NCBI RefSeq assembly: GCF_002101885.1 | Contig: NZ_LQPS01000031.1 | Span: forward strand, 146,089-210,088 | Reading direction: 5' to 3' | DNA: 64,000 nt | DNA from: Mycolicibacter senuensis | GTDB taxonomy: Bacteria; Actinomycetota; Actinomycetes; Mycobacteriales; Mycobacteriaceae | Shown here: piece after piece, positions 36,272-44,738 of the stretch | Numbering within the stretch: position 1 is the stretch's first letter | Layout of the letters: every line of letters begins with the position of its first letter | The notes under the pieces: model-generated | What the model saw: only the letters and a program-made list of their open reading frames with translations | Told to the model about the DNA's origin: nothing | Database searches by the model: none | Translations under genes and position numbers: made by a program

Positions 36272-36570
36272 CTCATGCGGCGCAGCGCCGGCTGCAAAAC
36301 GGTCCCCGCGGCACGGCGGCAGGTGAGCCCGGTCGGGCACCAGCAATGCGCTGTAACGGAGCTGATCCACGAGTGCGAGGGGTTGGGGCAGACGGCGACG
36401 TACTACCTGGGTCTGTCGCGATCGGCGGTGCTACCGTCGGCCACCCTGGGACGGGCCGCGACTGCGGCTGCGGTGGAATGCGCTGCCGTTCATGTTCGGT
36501 ACCAAAGAACCGTGCGTGGGATTTCGCAATCTCGACCGCGGCGCCTCCGGACTCGCGCCGAGCTGAGTCC
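36272..36570. other. Intergenic region, nothing recognised
   Basis: About 300 bases between convergent MerR and TetR genes. Short frames exist in several phases but none resembles a known protein or has a ribosome site, and no strong hairpin was seen. It may hold gene debris. Confidence 0.4.
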
Positions 36571-37203
36571 TCAGCCGGCCCGGGATCCCTCCAGATAGAC
36601 CGCCAGGGCGTTGGTCAGCCCGCGACGGGCCTCCTCGAGATCGGCATACGAGCCCAGCTGGCGCTCGGAGACCAGCCCGCGCATCGCGCCCGGGATGAGC
36701 GCGGCCACCTCGCGCACCCGCTGCGGGTCGACTCCGAGACCGGCGAACGCGCTGTGGCAGGTCTGCAGCCAGCTCTTGCCCCAGGAGTACAACTCCGCTG
36801 CGGTGCGCGGATACAGCCGTTCCAGCTCGCTGTGATCGCGGGGAAGGGCGGCCCGCAGGTTCTCGATCGCCCGCGAATCCTGCGACGCCAGCCCGTCATA
36901 GAGCGTGTCGATGATCGCGGCGACCCGATCCCGCAGCGGCGCATCCGTTTTCACCCCTGCGAATGCCGACATCGCCGCATCTCGGCGTTCCGCGGTCCGG
37001 TGCAGCACCGCCGCCCAGAAGCCGTCGACGTCGCCGAACTGATACTGCACCGCACCCCAGGTGGCGCCGCTCTCTTTGGCGATCCGGCTCGCCGACACCG
37101 CGCCCGGATCGCCGGTGGCCAGTGAGCGCACCGCCGCGTCCAGCATCGCCTGGCGGGTCGCCTGCCCCCGCTTGTTGCTGCGCCGTGGCGCCGGGTGCGT
37201 CAT
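36571..37203 (-). CDS. TetR-family regulator
   Basis: A 210-aa TetR protein. The helix-turn-helix is ASRIAKESGATWGAVQYQFGD within residues about 30-60, and the rest is helical ligand-binding domain. It is divergent from the Rieske oxygenase gene, with 107 bases between ATG codons and a short palindrome over the likely promoter. It most likely represses the oxygenase-reductase pair until a substrate or CoA ester is bound. Confidence 0.87.
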   Translation of the reverse strand: MTHPAPRRSNKRGQATRQAMLDAAVRSLATGDPGAVSASRIAKESGATWGAVQYQFGDVDGFWAAVLHRTAERRDAAMSAFAGVKTDAPLRDRVAAIIDTLYDGLASQDSRAIENLRAALPRDHSELERLYPRTAAELYSWGKSWLQTCHSAFAGLGVDPQRVREVAALIPGAMRGLVSERQLGSYADLEEARRGLTNALAVYLEGSRAG

Positions 37204-37226
37204 CCCCGGAATTCTAGCAACATTTC

Positions 37227-37244
37227 CATAGTGCCCCCTATGAT
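37227..37244 (+). promoter_or_regulatory. Rieske operon promoter -10 overlapped by palindrome
   Basis: CATAG-TGCCCC-CTATG is a perfect 5-bp inverted repeat (37227-37242). Its right arm is part of TATGAT (37239-37244), a good mycobacterial -10 box for the Rieske gene. A dimeric repressor such as the adjacent TetR would block this promoter. No clear -35 element. Confidence 0.45.
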
Positions 37245-37310
37245 TCTGGTGCGGGTCGAACTATGCTGCGGAAGTCGGCCCCGTCGAGACTTCGGAGAGG
37301 ACATCTGCAC

Positions 37311-38345
37311 ATGGCTAAACCGCCGCTGTCGATGACGCCGACCGGCTGGTTCCAGGTCGCCTGGTCCGACGAGATCGGTGTCGGCGACGTCCACAGCATG
37401 AAGTACTTCGGTCAGGAGATGGTGGCCTGGCGTGCCGAATCCGGTCAGCTGACCGTGATGAACGCCTACTGCGAGCACCTCGGTGCGCACCTGGGCTACG
37501 GCGGCACCGTCTGCGGCGAGGTGCTGCAGTGCCCCTTCCACGGCTGGCAGTGGAACTCTGAGGGCCGCAACGTCTGTATCCCCTACCAAGACAAGCCCAA
37601 CCGCGGCCGGCGGATCGGCACCTACCCGGTCATCGAACGCAACGAGTCGGTCTACATCTGGCACGACGTGCACGGCCGCGAGCCGTACTTCGACCCGCCG
37701 GATGTGTTCGCCGCCTTCGATGACCGCACCGCGACTGACTACTACCCCCAGCAGCGGCTCTACCGGCAGTCCCTGGAAATGCACCCGCAGTACGTGCTGG
37801 AGAACGGGGTGGATTTCGCGCACTTCAAGTACGTCCACCGCACCCCGATCGTGCCGGTCTTCACCCGGCACGATTTCGCCGAACCGGTGTCCTACGTCGA
37901 CTTCACCATCACCTTCGAAGGCGACGACGGCCAGCGGATCGAAGACGTCAACAGCGGTGTCGAGGCCATCAACGGCGGCTTGGGCATCGCGGTGACCAAG
38001 AGCTGGGGGATGATCGACAACCGCACCATCTCGGCGATCACCCCCGTCGACGACTCCACCTCCGACGTCCGGTTCATGGTCTACATCGGCCGGACGCCGG
38101 GCGCCGATCCCGCCCGCGCCGAGGCCCGAGCGGCCGAGTTCGGGCGGGAAGTGATCCGCCAGTTCGAACAGGACATCCACATCTGGTCGCACCAGCGCTA
38201 TTCGGACCCGCCGGCCCTGGCCACCGCCGAATATGCGGGCTTCACCGCAATCCGGCAGTGGGCCAAGCAGTTCTATCCCGACGGCATCGGCGGCAGTGCT
38301 GCTGAGGTCGCTGCAGCCACTGCCCAGAAAGGTTCACCCGCATGA
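37311..38345 (+). CDS. Rieske non-heme iron oxygenase, alpha subunit (KshA-like)
   Basis: A 344-aa oxygenase. The Rieske [2Fe-2S] ligands are C54-x-H56 and C74-x2-H77, and the catalytic mononuclear iron site is D168..H171....H176 in NGVDFAHFKYVH. Mononuclear iron then hydroxylates the substrate using electrons from a separate reductase. Size and spacing resemble 3-ketosteroid 9-alpha-hydroxylase KshA but no close assignment is made. ATG 37311 follows GGAGAGGA; an ATG at 37263 is rejected because it lacks a ribosome site. It overlaps the next gene by four bases. Confidence 0.88.
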   Translation: MAKPPLSMTPTGWFQVAWSDEIGVGDVHSMKYFGQEMVAWRAESGQLTVMNAYCEHLGAHLGYGGTVCGEVLQCPFHGWQWNSEGRNVCIPYQDKPNRGRRIGTYPVIERNESVYIWHDVHGREPYFDPPDVFAAFDDRTATDYYPQQRLYRQSLEMHPQYVLENGVDFAHFKYVHRTPIVPVFTRHDFAEPVSYVDFTITFEGDDGQRIEDVNSGVEAINGGLGIAVTKSWGMIDNRTISAITPVDDSTSDVRFMVYIGRTPGADPARAEARAAEFGREVIRQFEQDIHIWSHQRYSDPPALATAEYAGFTAIRQWAKQFYPDGIGGSAAEVAAATAQKGSPA

Positions 38346-39430
38346 CCGCATCCGCCAAACCGATCCGCGTGTTCCAGGTCGCCACCGGAAATGTCGGCAC
38401 CGAGATGATCAAGCGGATCGCGCCGCGTCCCGATCTGGAACTGATTGGGGTGCACTGCTATTCGCCGGATAAGGTCGGCAAGGACGCTGGCGAGCTGGCC
38501 GGGATCTCGCCCAACGGGGTGATCGCGACCGGGACCGTCGAGGAGATCATCGCCGCCAAACCGGATGTGCTGACCTTCCACGGCGTGTTCCCCGACGAGG
38601 ACCTCTACGTCAAGGTTCTGGAGGCGGGCATCAACATCGTCACCACCGCGGACTGGATCACCGGCTGGCACCGCGACCACAACCACCCGCACCCCTCGGG
38701 AAAGCCGGTGACACAACTGCTGTCCGAGGCGTGCGAGAAGGGCGGCTCGACCTTCTACGGCACCGGGATGAACCCGGGCCTCAACCAGATCCTGGGCGTG
38801 GTCGCTGCGGCCGACGTAGCCGAGATCGAGAACGTCACCACCATCGAATCGGTCGACGTGTCGTGCCACCACTCCAAGGAGACCTGGATCGAGGTCGGCT
38901 ACGGACAACCGGCCGATGATCCGGAGATCCCGGCCAAGCTGGAGAAGTTCACCCGCGTCTTCGCCGACAGCGTGCTGATGATGGCCGACTGCTTCGGCCT
39001 GACACTCGACGAGGTCACCTTCAGCTACGAGCTGGGCGTGTGCACCAAAGACGTCGACCTGGGCTGGTACACCTTGCCCAAAGGCTCGTTGGGCGGCAGC
39101 TACATCAAATACCAGGGCATGGTCGACGGCGTCGCGCGCATCGAAACCCACCTGGAGTGGCAGATGACCCCGCACACCGAACCGAACTGGAAGATCAAGG
39201 GCTGCTACATCACCCGGGTCACCGGCGACCCGTGTGTGTACAACAAGCACATGATCTTGCCGAAGCCCGGGGTGGACCTGTCCGACCCGGACAACTTCGC
39301 CTCGATCGGGATGACCGTGACCGGGCTGCCGGCACTCAACGCGATCAGTTCGGTGGTCGCCGCCCGGCCCGGCCTGCTGACCAGTGCCGACCTGCCGTTG
39401 CGGGGTTTCGCGGGCCGCTTCAAGCTCTGA
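38342..39430 (+). CDS. DapB-like NAD(P)-dependent dehydrogenase
   Basis: A 362-aa protein with an N-terminal Rossmann fold (VFQVATGNVGTEMIKRI) resembling dihydrodipicolinate reductase, and a large C-terminal domain unlike DapB. The family is annotated as dihydrodipicolinate reductase-like or amine dehydrogenase-like; the true reaction is not known. Its ATG overlaps the oxygenase stop (ATGA), so the two are co-translated. It probably acts on the product or precursor of the Rieske oxygenase; it carries no flavin or [2Fe-2S] motif and so is not the electron-donor reductase. Confidence 0.75.
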   Translation: MTASAKPIRVFQVATGNVGTEMIKRIAPRPDLELIGVHCYSPDKVGKDAGELAGISPNGVIATGTVEEIIAAKPDVLTFHGVFPDEDLYVKVLEAGINIVTTADWITGWHRDHNHPHPSGKPVTQLLSEACEKGGSTFYGTGMNPGLNQILGVVAAADVAEIENVTTIESVDVSCHHSKETWIEVGYGQPADDPEIPAKLEKFTRVFADSVLMMADCFGLTLDEVTFSYELGVCTKDVDLGWYTLPKGSLGGSYIKYQGMVDGVARIETHLEWQMTPHTEPNWKIKGCYITRVTGDPCVYNKHMILPKPGVDLSDPDNFASIGMTVTGLPALNAISSVVAARPGLLTSADLPLRGFAGRFKL

Positions 39431-39452
39431 TCGGCCCGAGGCCCGCCGCGCG

Positions 39453-40178
39453 TCAGGGGCTTGCCGGGGTCCCCGCCGAACTGCTCGACGACGCCGACGA
39501 ATCGGGGGCTTCGGCCGGCAGCGGCGTACCGGAGCTGCCTTCGGGCAGCGGCGTGCCCGAGCTGCCGACGGGCGGTGAAGCCGGTGCCGGATTGGCCGGC
39601 CGCGACGCCGGGCCCGGCGCTCGATGGCTGCCGCCGCTCGCGGGGGCCTGCGATCCTGCGGCCGGTGCCTGCGGCTGCGGCGCGGCCGGACCCGACTGCG
39701 GTTGCGGCGCCGGAACCACCCACCGGATCAGATCGGCGCCGCCGGCCTGATACACCAGGCTCGTCGGCGCGTCACCGGTGACGTCGAAATAGACTTTGCC
39801 GCTGGTCTTCTGGCCCTGGCTCAGGCCTGTCGGCACGATGCCCTGCGGAGTGGGCACGGTGAACAGCGACTGGTAATTCTGGCCGCTGGCCGAGCGGGCA
39901 CTGAGGTTGGCGACGATCGGGAACACGGTGCCCTGGATCGCCTCGTCGGTGGCGGTGGCCTCCCACAGGGTGCCGCGCGGCTGATAGGGGATGGCATCCG
40001 AGCTGGGCCGCAGGTCGGCGACTGTCCAGCCGTGCACACCCGGACCTTCCGGCAGCGTGCCCTGGGAGCCGAGCGGATGGGTGGGCGGGGCAGGCTCGTC
40101 CGCGGCGGCGATTCCGGTGCCGAACGCGCCGGCGAGAGCCAATGCTCCAGCTGCCAGGACGGTCGAGATGGACTTCAT
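39453..40178 (-). CDS. MPT63-like secreted antigen with Pro/Ala/Ser-rich tail
   Basis: A 241-aa secreted protein. Signal peptide MKSISTVLAAGALALAGAF, cleavage near AAA-DE. Residues about 28-155 match the MPT63/DUF1942 beta-sandwich (WTVADLRPSSDAIPY, WEATATDEAIQGTV, TSGKVYFDVTGDAPTS). MPT63 itself is 159 aa and ends there; here a further 85 or so residues rich in Pro, Ala, Gln and Ser follow, with SSGTPLPE and SSGTPLPAE repeats. No anchor is seen at the end. Function of MPT63 is unknown; it is an abundant extracellular antigen. Paralogue of the next gene. Confidence 0.87.
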   Translation of the reverse strand: MKSISTVLAAGALALAGAFGTGIAAADEPAPPTHPLGSQGTLPEGPGVHGWTVADLRPSSDAIPYQPRGTLWEATATDEAIQGTVFPIVANLSARSASGQNYQSLFTVPTPQGIVPTGLSQGQKTSGKVYFDVTGDAPTSLVYQAGGADLIRWVVPAPQPQSGPAAPQPQAPAAGSQAPASGGSHRAPGPASRPANPAPASPPVGSSGTPLPEGSSGTPLPAEAPDSSASSSSSAGTPASP

Positions 40179-40232
40179 GTGGTCTGACTCCTCGGTTCGG
40201 CGGCATCCCGGTGATTGGTACCAAAGTACTGA

Positions 40233-40238
40233 ATCCTA
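40233..40238 (-). promoter_or_regulatory. Candidate -10 (TAGGAT) of first MPT63-like gene
   Basis: Reads CCGTTAGGATTC on the minus strand, 55 bases before ATG 40178. The paralogue has CCGTTAAGATTT at almost the same distance (58 bases). Both leaders also share CGAACCGAGGAGTCA just before the ATG, which includes the ribosome site GAGGAG. Conservation in the duplicate supports a real promoter and leader. Confidence 0.5.
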
Positions 40239-40270
40239 ACGGGCCGCCGGCCGGGCCGCCGGGGAAACGA

Positions 40271-40310
40271 GTCCGGCCCGGCCCCCGCGGAAGCGGAGAC
40301 CGGGCCGGAC
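40271..40310 (-). terminator. Hairpin terminator after second MPT63-like gene
   Basis: GTCCGGCCCGG (40271-40281) and CCGGGCCGGAC (40300-40310) are perfect 11-bp arms. Inside, CCGC-GGAA-GCGG forms a second small stem. It begins 19 bases beyond the stop of the 40329-41348 gene in its direction, and the transcript then runs TCGTTTCCCC. It separates the two antigen genes into individual transcripts. Confidence 0.65.
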
Positions 40311-40328
40311 GAACGACCTATGGCGCGG

Positions 40329-41348
40329 TCAGTTCGACCCGGTCGCGTTGCTCGTGCCACTGGCCGCCGAAGCGCCCGGGGCGGGAAGCGGCGTGCCCTG
40401 GTTTCCACCCGAAGCCGTCGCAGCGTCGCTGCCCGGCGAACTGGCGCCGGCCTGGCTTTCCGCCCCGGCGCTCGAGGCGGCGGGGGACTCGGCGGGAAGC
40501 GGCGTGCCGGAGCTACCGGCCGCGGCCGGGGTGTCGGCCGGGCCAGCGGGGCTGGCCGGAGCGGACGCTTCCGGGGTACCCGCCGAGGTCGGCGCCTCCG
40601 AGCCGCTTGCCGCGGCCGGGGTGCCCTCGGGGCTTCCCGCGGTCGCCGGGGTGCCGTCGGCCTCGGCCGGCAGCGGGGTGCCCTGGCTGCCCGAGGTCGC
40701 CGGCGTGCCCTGACCGCTGGTGGCCGACGGGGTGCTCTCGCTGCCGGTGGTCTGGCTACCGGCGGGCGCCGGGGTGGTCTGGTTGCCCGATTGGGCCGGC
40801 TTTCCGCTGGTGGCCGCAGGGCTGCGCTGCGAGCCGGCCGCCGGGGCCGACGAACCGCCGCTGGCCGGCGCCGCCTGGACCCAAACCAGCTGGTCCTTGC
40901 CGGCGAACTGGTAGACCGCGCTGTTGGGCGCGTCGCCCGTGACGTCGAAGTAGACCTTGCCGGTGGTCTTCTGGCCCTGGGCCAGGTTCGAGGGGTTCAC
41001 GCCCTGCGGGGTGGCGACACCGAACAGCGCGGGGTAGGTCTGACCGCTGGCCGACCGGGCGCCGAGGTTGGCGACCACCGGGGTGACGGTGCCCTGGATG
41101 GCGACGTCGGTGGCGGTGGCCTCCCACAGGGTGCCGCGTGCCTGGTAGGGGATGGCGTCCGAGCTAGGCCGCAGGTCGCTGATGGTCCAGCCCTGGATGA
41201 CCCCACCGTTGTCGATGGTGCCCTGGCTTCCGATCGGGTGGGTCGTCGGAGCGACGTCACCGGCGTCGGCGCCGGCGGTTGCGACGCTGAGCGCTCCGGC
41301 CGCGGCCAATGCTCCGGCTGCTGCCACGGCAGTAGTGATCAACTTCAT
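40329..41348 (-). CDS. MPT63-like secreted antigen with long low-complexity tail
   Basis: A 339-aa secreted protein. Signal peptide from ATG 41348 (MKLITTAVAAAGALAAAGA), then an MPT63/DUF1942 domain very similar to the neighbour (WTISDLRPSSDAIPY, GKVYFDVTGDAPNS). About 185 residues of Ala/Gly/Ser/Thr/Pro-rich tail follow, with GTPLPAE-type repeats (SQGTPLPAE, SSGTPLPAE, NQGTPLPAP) also found in the neighbour. Such tails are often O-glycosylated in mycobacteria. The tail length difference suggests repeat expansion after duplication. Confidence 0.87.
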   Translation of the reverse strand: MKLITTAVAAAGALAAAGALSVATAGADAGDVAPTTHPIGSQGTIDNGGVIQGWTISDLRPSSDAIPYQARGTLWEATATDVAIQGTVTPVVANLGARSASGQTYPALFGVATPQGVNPSNLAQGQKTTGKVYFDVTGDAPNSAVYQFAGKDQLVWVQAAPASGGSSAPAAGSQRSPAATSGKPAQSGNQTTPAPAGSQTTGSESTPSATSGQGTPATSGSQGTPLPAEADGTPATAGSPEGTPAAASGSEAPTSAGTPEASAPASPAGPADTPAAAGSSGTPLPAESPAASSAGAESQAGASSPGSDAATASGGNQGTPLPAPGASAASGTSNATGSN

Positions 41349-41405
41349 TATTGGTTGACTCCTCGGTTCGACTGGATCTCGGGGGTTTTGCAGTCCAGAC
41401 GGCAA

Positions 41406-41411
41406 ATCTTA
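41406..41411 (-). promoter_or_regulatory. Candidate -10 (TAAGAT) of second MPT63-like gene
   Basis: TAAGAT, 58 bases before ATG 41348, within CCGTTAAGATTT that matches the neighbour's promoter at ten of twelve bases. The -35 region is not recognisable. Confidence 0.5.
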
Positions 41412-41485
41412 ACGGATTTGACCTTGTTGTTTGCGCACGTCTCAGAGTTGCGACATATCTGGCCGCGCCGGCGGGGTACGGCCGG

Positions 41486-43342
41486 TCAGGAGTGCGAACT
41501 CCACCAGGAATAGAACTGCTCCAGACTCGGGGTGCTGTGTTCGGTGCGCAACGCCGCCATCATCAGATCGGCATCGTTGGTCCACACCAGCGTGGGCGAA
41601 CCCTGCCGGGTGCCGCACAACAGCATCCCGCTCGGTTTGTCCGGCGTCGCGGTCCGATGCCACGCCCCCGGCGATTGGATCCGGCCCGGACAGGTGACGA
41701 CGTTGGTGGCCTGCACGGTGTTGTCGAAACTCAGCCGCAGGGTGCCGGCGTTCGGGAACAGCGAATAGGTCGCCGAGAACGGGCCGTCCACGTCGACGTT
41801 GCGGCCGCAGGTCACCTCCGCGATGGCGCCGCCCATCGGGGTGGTCGATGTGCAGGCGTCCTGCGGATAACCGCGGGGCAGCAGTTTGAGCAGTCGCGCC
41901 CGGGCTTCGGCGCTCGACACCGGCGATGCGGGCTCACTGGCAGCGGCGGCGGACTCCGGCAGGTCGCTGTCGGCGGCGAAATCATCCGAGCCCGACCGGT
42001 TCGTCAGCCAGGTGATCATCCCCACGACCACCGCCAGCGCCGCGGCGAGCCGCAACAGCTTCTTGCGTTTATCCGGATCGCGATACGCGGGCACTCGTCG
42101 CGGCGAGCTGAACCAGTCATGGTCCGGGGTCGCGATGCGCGGAATCGCGGGTTGTCCAGGAGTGCTCGCCGGTTCCGGTGCCGGAGCGGGTTCGGGTTCC
42201 GGCGGGACCGGCGGCGTGGCGGGAGACGGCGTGGCGGGAGACGGCGTGGTTGGAGGCGGCGTGGTTGGAGGCCGGGTGGGAGACGCGGGGGCCGGCGCCT
42301 CGGCCGGTTGCGCCGCGGCCTGCGACACCGGCGGGGCGGGCGGCATCGGACCCGCCGGCGACGCCGGGGCCGGTGGGTTGGGCTGTTCGGCGGCACGCGG
42401 CTGCGCGCTGGGCACCGCCGGCGGCGTGCTCGACGTCGGTTGCTCGATCAACGGCGGGGTGGCTTGTTGGCTGGCCTCGTAGATCTGCAGCGTCCGATGC
42501 TGATCGGGCGCGCTGAGCGCCTGGTAGGCGGCGGTGGCCAACTCGGCCGCGCTGCCATAGCGCTCCCGGGCATCCTTGGCCATGCCCTTGGCGATCACCG
42601 CGTCAAAGGTGGACGGGATCGTCGACCCGGCCTGGCTGGGTCGCGGGATCGGCTTGCTCACGTGAGCATTGGCCAGCATCTTGACGCTGTCGGCCCGGTA
42701 CGGCGGTGAGCCGGTCAAGCACTGGTAGAGCACGCACGCCAGCGAGTAGACATCCACGCCCGGACCGAAGTCACCGCCGGAGAACAACTCCGGTGCCGAG
42801 TACTTCCAGCGGGCGCCCGCGTGCTCGGCGTCAGCGGCGTCCGCCCCGGGCGCCCCGGCGATCCCGAAGTCCACCAGGTAGACGAAGTCGTCCCCGGTCA
42901 GCAGGATGTTCCGCGGTTTGATGCCGCGGTGGATCACTCCGGCGGCGTGCGCGGCATCCAGCGCCGAGGCGGCCTGCCACACGATGTTCACCGCACGCGA
43001 TGGCGGCAGCACCCCGGTTCGTCTCAGCAGCGCCGAAAGGTCGCCGCCGTGGACCAGGGGCATGTCGATGAAGACCTCGCCGTCCAGTTCGCCGTAATCG
43101 CGGACCGGCACCACGTGTGGTTCCTGGACCCGCCCGACGGTCAGCGCCTCACGCTGCAACCACTCCCGGAACGCCGGGTCGCGGCCTAATGCCGGTGCGA
43201 GCAGTTTGACCGCGGCGGGGCGATCCTTCTGCGTGTCGACGGCTTCGTAGACCTCGCCGGTGGGGCCGTGACCCAGCAGTCGTTTGAGGAGGTAGCGCCC
43301 AACACGTGACCCAGCCCGCGAACCCGGCGCGGTCTCGCCCAT
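41486..43342 (-). CDS. Membrane Ser/Thr protein kinase-like protein lacking the catalytic Asp
   Basis: A 618-aa PknB-family receptor kinase. The glycine loop LLGHGPTGEVY, Lys46 (AAVKLL), DFG Asp158 and APE (SAPELF) are intact, but the HRD catalytic loop reads HRGIKPRN: Gly140 replaces the catalytic Asp, encoded GGC rather than GAC. It may be a pseudokinase. A Pro-rich juxtamembrane region (about 300-420), one membrane span near 452-470 (LAAALAVVVGMITWL) and a small extracellular domain with paired cysteines follow. ATG 43342 lies six bases after GAGGAG, better than ATGs at 43345 or 43372. The ligand is unknown. Confidence 0.88.
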   Translation of the reverse strand: MGETAPGSRAGSRVGRYLLKRLLGHGPTGEVYEAVDTQKDRPAAVKLLAPALGRDPAFREWLQREALTVGRVQEPHVVPVRDYGELDGEVFIDMPLVHGGDLSALLRRTGVLPPSRAVNIVWQAASALDAAHAAGVIHRGIKPRNILLTGDDFVYLVDFGIAGAPGADAADAEHAGARWKYSAPELFSGGDFGPGVDVYSLACVLYQCLTGSPPYRADSVKMLANAHVSKPIPRPSQAGSTIPSTFDAVIAKGMAKDARERYGSAAELATAAYQALSAPDQHRTLQIYEASQQATPPLIEQPTSSTPPAVPSAQPRAAEQPNPPAPASPAGPMPPAPPVSQAAAQPAEAPAPASPTRPPTTPPPTTPSPATPSPATPPVPPEPEPAPAPEPASTPGQPAIPRIATPDHDWFSSPRRVPAYRDPDKRKKLLRLAAALAVVVGMITWLTNRSGSDDFAADSDLPESAAAASEPASPVSSAEARARLLKLLPRGYPQDACTSTTPMGGAIAEVTCGRNVDVDGPFSATYSLFPNAGTLRLSFDNTVQATNVVTCPGRIQSPGAWHRTATPDKPSGMLLCGTRQGSPTLVWTNDADLMMAALRTEHSTPSLEQFYSWWSSHS

Positions 43343-43477
43343 CATCGACTCCTCAAGCAGACCCGTGAACACCGACCGCCGAACCGGCCGCCGATGACAT
43401 TGCCGCCAATAATTTCACCATTGAATCCGGCGGCTATCAGCCGGTCGTGCCAACCTGCCCCGAATCCGGGTCTGCGA

Positions 43478-44590
43478 TCATCGGCCGGTCAAGTTGCTGA
43501 TCGTCAGGATCTCCAGGTTGCGGTAGGCGCGCCCGGTGGGCTGCACCAGATCATGGAACCAGACCTGCGGCTCCGCGGTGTAGGGGCTGTCCCAGGAGTC
43601 CCACGGAAGGTAGGTCTGCGTCCGTCCGGCGACGAAACCCCAGTTGTAGGCGCCGACATTGTGGCGCTTCATGATCGGCAGAATCCCGTCGATGGTGTTG
43701 CCGCGGGTGCGGGCCAGGTACTCGGTGCACATCATCGGCCGGCCCAGCGGGGCGAGCTCGGCGATCCGATCGCTGAACGCCGCGGGCTTGTCGTAGGAGT
43801 GGAACGTGATGAAGTCGGAGCTGTTGAGCTGGGTGTTGACGATCGTGCTGCCCTGTCGCGAGCCCTCCCAGATGCCGCTGGTCAACGGCTGACGAGCGTC
43901 GACGGCGCGCGCCCAGCTGTAGACCTGCGGGAGCAGGTCGCTGATGAGGTCGAGTTTGTCGGAGCGCTCGACGCTGTTGTACTCCCGGGCCATGTTGTCC
44001 GGCTCGTTCCACAAGTCCCACGCCAGAACTCGCTCGTCGTAGCGGAACTGGGTCATCACACCGGTGACGTAGTCATAGAGGGTGCGGTAGTAGTTGCGGT
44101 CACCGAGCCGCTCGGCGCCGGGGCTTTGCACCCACCGCGAGTTGTGGATGCCGGGGCGGGGCGCAAGCTGCTGGCCCGCCTTGGGGTGCGGGTCCCAGCA
44201 GGAATCGAACAGTACGAACATCGGCTTGATCCGGCGTCGGGCGGCGACCGAGACGAACTGGGCCAGCCGGTACTGGAAGCCCTTACGGTCCGCCGCCCAG
44301 AGCTGGTCGTGCAGGAACACCCGCACGGTGTTGAATCCTGCCGAGCGGGCCCAGCCCAGCTCGGCGTCGATGCGCCGCAGGTCGAAAGTTCCGGGTTGAA
44401 ACATCTCGAGCTGGTTGACGGCCGTCGAGGTGATGTAGTTGGAGCCGACGGGCCAGCCCTGCGCCTGATACCAGCGGTTGACCCGGTCGATCGACCACCG
44501 GCCCGGGTCGGCGCCGGCCCGCGGGATCCGGCTAAGGGCGGGACCCGCCGCCAACAGGAGCGGCAGCCCCAATGCCGTTCGACGCTTCAC
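43478..44590 (-). CDS. Secreted glycoside hydrolase family 5-like enzyme
   Basis: A 370-aa exported protein. GTG 44590 begins a leader with twin arginines (VKRRTALGL) and a hydrophobic stretch, possibly Tat-dependent. The TIM-barrel acid/base Glu is in WDLWNEPDN, the nucleophile Glu is probably in MCTEYLART, and barrel strands such as FNTVRVFLHD and KPMFVLFDSCWD fit clan A (GH5-like) glycosidases. Substrate might be a beta-linked glucan, mannan or host sugar; nothing in the sequence fixes it. It lies on the same strand as the kinase, 135 bases upstream of it. Confidence 0.78.
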   Translation of the reverse strand: MKRRTALGLPLLLAAGPALSRIPRAGADPGRWSIDRVNRWYQAQGWPVGSNYITSTAVNQLEMFQPGTFDLRRIDAELGWARSAGFNTVRVFLHDQLWAADRKGFQYRLAQFVSVAARRRIKPMFVLFDSCWDPHPKAGQQLAPRPGIHNSRWVQSPGAERLGDRNYYRTLYDYVTGVMTQFRYDERVLAWDLWNEPDNMAREYNSVERSDKLDLISDLLPQVYSWARAVDARQPLTSGIWEGSRQGSTIVNTQLNSSDFITFHSYDKPAAFSDRIAELAPLGRPMMCTEYLARTRGNTIDGILPIMKRHNVGAYNWGFVAGRTQTYLPWDSWDSPYTAEPQVWFHDLVQPTGRAYRNLEILTISNLTGR

Positions 44591-44738
44591 GCAGTGACCA
44601 TAGCGCCCGGCTCGCCGGGGCGGCGGGTGGATGTCCGGCCTGTCGCCGGGCAAATCGGGCGCCCGGCACAGGTACCACAGCGGCCACCTACACTCATCGA
44701 AACTCCGCAGTCCGAGACGCGTTGCCGGGAGGCCGACT

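Noticed and set aside
36275..36598. 107-codon plus-strand frame in the MerR-TetR gap
   Set aside because: No ribosome site, no recognisable motifs and it runs into the TetR gene.
37263..37310. Upstream ATG for the Rieske oxygenase
   Set aside because: The added residues are Arg-rich, lie where the leader is expected and lack a ribosome site; ATG 37311 has GGAGAGGA upstream.
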